In this document: positions 60,790 through 64,000 of the stretch, piece by piece
Layout of the letters: every line of letters starts with the position of its first letter
Numbering within the stretch: position 1 is the stretch's first letter
Translations under genes and position numbers: made by a program
NCBI GenBank assembly: GCA_034638255.1
Contig: JAWPGT010000078.1
Span: forward strand, 39,619-103,618
DNA length: 64,000 nucleotides
From: Coprinus comatus
Lineage: Eukaryota > Basidiomycota > Agaricomycetes > Agaricales > Agaricaceae
Reading direction: 5' to 3'
The notes under the pieces: generated by a model
Told to the model about the DNA's origin: nothing
The model's database searches: none
What the model saw: only the letters and a program-made list of their open reading frames with translations

Positions 60790-61439
60790 GTGTCAGTCTG
60801 TTAATCTATTCTATTCTAATCAGTGTTTTCTATGTTTTTTTGGATGGGAGAGATTTAGAGTAGAAAAGTAAGTTCAACTTTTTATTTGTTAGACAACTGA
60901 TGTATTTGGGATTTCAGGTTGTTCACGAAATTGTGGTTTGTGATTTACAACATTTCAGGTGATGTTTCTTTTATTTGTTCTTTATTTCTAATACTGATTC
61001 ATCATTCCAAGGTCTTAGGTAAAGTAGTGTAGTTGTACATAGTATTTTTTTTCATAGTATACATTTCTTTTGGAACATGTATTCCTTGTGGCTTGAGCAC
61101 CCACAAGTAGTATATGTTTCATTTTCACTTTTAATATGAAGTTAGCTCAAACTTCTTATTGAAAGTGTTTTTAATCTTCTTTTTGACTTGTATTTGGTAT
61201 GTATATAATTTTTTGCTAAAATGTCGCCCTAACCCTAACCCTAAATGCCATATTTTCGCACTTGTAACTATTATATTATAATGAAATATATTTTAATATC
61301 ATATTTCTTCTTTAAGCATCTCTTCGTTAAATTTAATATAAGATTCCTTTTATAGCTACTGACTGATTGATTGATTGATTGATCTTTGATTCAAATACTT
61401 CAAGATTATATCTTTCATTCTCTAACTTGTACCTCCATC
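60790..61439. other. AT-rich stretch with splice-like signals, no protein
   Basis: Several GTAAGT and TTTCAG-type motifs (60868, 60917, 60957) suggest that the preceding transcript may have further short exons. GATTGATTGATTGATTGATC lies just before the next gene (61364-61383). Confidence 0.4.
61227..61244. repeat. Interstitial telomere-type repeat, three CCCTAA units
   Basis: CCCTAACCCTAACCCTAA matches the TTAGGG telomere repeat of fungi in reverse orientation. It is too short to be a telomere, so it is an interstitial trace. Confidence 0.8.
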
Positions 61440-63132
61440 ATGCCTCCTCGAAAACGTTCTAAACTCTCTCTCAACAGTATTGATCTCTTTGATGGTGATC
61501 TTTCTTCTCTCGAAGAAGATGATTCTATGGAAGTTGATGGTCCTACTACTTCAAGCCATCAGACCACAACTTCTACAAATGACCACATTGTATAATATGT
61601 TTCTTTATTGTTTTCATTTAACTTACATGTTTATCTAGTATTGTTCTCTTTGTATGAATGGTGGAGATCTTATCTTTTGTGATACTTGTGATGGTGCAAT
61701 CTGTAGAGATGTTTGTCTTCCCAACTTGGAAAGACAACACTTAAAGCAGAAGTTTACCTGCCCTCAATGTTGGATTAAGACTAATGGAGACTACGCTCCA
61801 TATAAGGTTCATATTTTTAATTATTGATATTCCAAACCTAATCAGATATTTTTTAGCCTTTCGAAAATCTCAATCAAACTTTTCCACTCCAGTCCAATAT
61901 CTTATTTCGGTCCAAGTTCTCAACTGTTAATATCGATAATACTGCCATTGTTGTTTTTCGACTTTCATCTCTTAACCCAAAATCATGTGTCTCTACTTTG
62001 GCCTATGGACATCTCCTATCCTATTTTCCAAGATCTAAAGGATCTCCTTATGGCTATTTGGAGTTAATTGAAATTAAAATCGATCTATCTGCAGATACTG
62101 CAGTTGAGAAACTCAAAAAGAGAATTGTGAAGCTTTGTACTGAACTAAAGAAGTAATTTTCTATTTTAATATTCAGAAATAAAATTATCTAACTATTTAT
62201 TTAGATTCAAACGTTATATTTTTTTCCTCCATACACATTCTACTCCTGATACTGGGCTTATTTGGGTTGATCCTCCTCCCAACATGGAGGCTGTTCCAAT
62301 TTCTGAGGTATAGATTTTACTCTTTTTCTTTTTTCATATACTAATAATGTTCTTAGTTATTTCCAATCATTTTCCCTCCATCTTTACTTAAAATAATTCA
62401 GAAAGATGAAACAGCCCTTTTGTTTTTTATTATGTGTGGTGGTCCTTTTCTCTCGGTAAAAGATAGGGCTGACGTTCATCAACTTGTATCTCCGTAAGCA
62501 TTATTTTTAATTATTATCTCCTATCTCATTATTTTACTAGATACTTTTGGCTTTCTATGGCATTTTTACAACTTGATTTTCACCCTGTCAACTGCAATCT
62601 CTTTATCCTCCAATTTCTCCAACAAACACTTATCTTGGGCAGCAAAAACCTTTTTCCCAATATTCTTTACTCTGAATTCGATCTTGGACTTGGTACAGAT
62701 TGTATAATGTTGATCAAGAAAGACTCAGATGAAATTTGTTTCCTTCATTGGGGTAATAAACAATTCCGACCACTTGGCCATTACCTTCCAAACTCCTGTT
62801 CTTCTTGTCATGTTTTTAAACCATGGGTTCTTAGGAAGAATAAAGATGACAAGCCTATTACAAAATTAAAGAATATCAGCTGGGGTAAGATCTTTGTTTT
62901 TATCTTTGATATCTACTTATTTTCTATCCTAGATTTATCGCCCATTACCATATCTTGTGGTAATGCTACTTGTAATAATACTATAACATTTCATCCTATG
63001 CCAGGTTCAACTGAACTGGGTCTTATGAAAGGAAACCAGGATACAGGGATGGGAAGGATTCTTGGATTTTGGTTTTATAGGTATGAGAATTTAAGAGGAG
63101 AAACCATTGATAAAATATTTTTTACATTGTAG
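61440..63132 (+). CDS. PHD-finger-like protein, seven exons
   Basis: Exons 61440-61589, 61639-61806, 61857-62152, 62205-62307, 62402-62493, 62541-62884 and 62933-63132 join in phase to 450 aa. The start is MPPRKRSKLSLNSIDLFDGD, basic then acidic. Residues 51-106 form a zinc finger: CSLC, CDTC, C...C and a final CPQC, with GGDLIFCDTCDGAICRDVC as in PHD fingers that read histone tails. The remaining 340 residues look globular (TVNIDNTAIVVFRLSSLNPK, YGYLELIEIKIDLSADTAVE) with extra CSSC and CGNATC pairs. The C-terminal domain is not recognised. AT-rich codons and dense introns match the genes at 52-56 kb. It converges on the minus-strand gene ending at 63268. Confidence 0.8.
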
Positions 63133-63267
63133 TTTTTTTGTTTGTTGAAAGTTGTTTTTTTAGTTTAAAAAAATGAAACAAATGTTGCTGTTTGGTTTAT
63201 TACTAAGATATCTAAGATGTCTGCTTTTCTATCTCTGCTAATTTAGCTCTTAATTCCTCCAAAAGCT

Positions 63268-64000
63268 CATCTTTTTTTAATTGCCAATCCTTTTGTATCC
63301 CCCCTCCTTGCAACTACCATAGTATTAACCATTTGCCGAAACTTCTCAATAAACTCAATTGTTTCTTCCTTTCCTTCTCTTCTTAATCTTGGTGAACTAT
63401 AATGTGCATCCATAAGTGCACCACTTGATGGTTGTGAAAGAATAATAGTATATGAATCAGTTTCTTGGGCAAACCGTTCTACCTAGAAAGAAAATTTTAT
63501 TATTAATAGTTTAATAAGATTATGGGATTACTTACTGATCCTATTAACTTGGGAAGTAAACGATTATATCTTTTACTTCGTTTTGTTGCATCTTGGATTA
63601 AAGGTCTTAATTCTCTTGGTCGTTTTATTTCTATCTTTTCTTAGTTTTATTATTATTCAATAATAACAAAAAAACATACCCCATTTTTGATTTCCTTTCA
63701 TTGCACCTTCTACATAGCCCAATCCATTACTATAACTTTTATTACCCCTTTTTTACCAAATAAATTTCCTGTTCCTCCAGGAGTTGGTGTATTCATAGTT
63801 GAGACTGTTGGAGTTGATGAGTCATCCGAATCATTATCAATATCATCATAGTCTGTTGAGCCTCTTGAATCTTCAGTTCCTGGTGTTTCAGACCAGTTTC
63901 TCATTTCTCTATTAGATAACGGAGTTCTTGGAACTGGAATATATGAGGATTGTAATCCAGTTTGAGGAGTAGGAGAATCACGATGAGAGATATTATCCTC
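63268..64000 (-). CDS. Unrecognised multi-exon gene, 5' end outside window
   Basis: Exons from the window edge to 63757, then 63709-63680, 63630-63536 and 63482-63268 keep phase. The N-terminal part seen is Ser/Thr/Asp-rich (RDSPTPQTGLQSSYIPVPRT, DYDDIDNDSDDSSTP). The C-terminal part looks globular and helical (RPRELRPLIQDATKRSKRYN, ETDSYTIILSQPSSGALMDA, EETIEFIEKFRQMVNTM). After a G6 run the frame used here ends at 63268. In the next frame a coiled coil (DWQLKKDELLEELRAKLAEI) runs to 63212, so a frameshift or a 31-nt intron may give the true C-terminus. The family is unknown. Confidence 0.6.

Noticed and set aside
61364..61383. GATT tetranucleotide repeat as a regulatory element
   Set aside because: It is a short simple repeat with no evidence of function beyond lying near the start of the PHD-like gene.

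Overview
The window looks like a repeat-rich nuclear segment of a mushroom-forming basidiomycete (Agaricomycetes). This rests on DUF6535 membrane proteins, a Plavaka-type DNA transposon, a fungal TET/JBP dioxygenase, short GT-AG introns (about 45-70 nt), and chromodomain Ty3/Gypsy and Ty1/Copia elements. No ribosomal or transfer RNA gene was recognised. I had no search tools, so family names come from motifs read by eye.

Layout. 1-~11.6 kb: the 3' part of a chromodomain Gypsy element (pol, then an unusual downstream zinc-knuckle ORF and its 3' LTR), split by a young, complete Copia element (3485-10122, target duplication ATTGG, LTRs differing at one base). 11.6-12.5 kb: a truncated DUF6535 gene. 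13-37 kb: four or five duplicated blocks carrying a zinc-cluster-like gene, of which only the copy at 14974-16667 is intact. Between these blocks lie a small Ser/Thr-rich gene (23896-24814), a solo LTR (25517-25881) and a longer DUF6535 gene (27117-28731). 37.6-38.1 kb: a small unknown two-exon gene. 39.6-43.1 kb: a decayed Plavaka transposase, followed by a non-LTR RNase H relic and a foldback element. 47.6-50.4 kb: the 5' LTR, gag, protease and start of RT of a second Gypsy element with a likely self-priming site.

52-64 kb has a different texture: AT-rich and dense in short introns. It holds a palindromic repeat array (51946-52120), an unrecognised 521-aa gene, a TET/JBP-type 2OG-Fe(II) oxygenase (54242-55571), a pseudogene belt (a Kre9-like secreted protein, and a fatty acid synthase alpha fragment split by a minisatellite), a PHD-finger-like gene (61440-63132) and a further minus-strand gene running off the edge. 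In basidiomycetes TET/JBP genes are known to travel with KDZ-class DNA transposons, so this block may be part of a mobile element whose transposase lies outside the window.

The strongest possibly undescribed signal is at 60260-60646. It is a tandem array of five double-hairpin units with fixed geometry (9-bp stem, 5-nt loop, 1-2 nt, 8-bp stem, UUCG-type loop). The stems differ in sequence but keep pairing. The array lies inside what looks like an exon of a spliced transcript with its own TATA box.

A second theme links the regions. Nearly all differences between the two related Gypsy LTRs are CpG transitions, and most premature stops in the transposon ORFs read as CGA to TGA. Both point to past cytosine methylation, the chemistry on which TET/JBP enzymes act.
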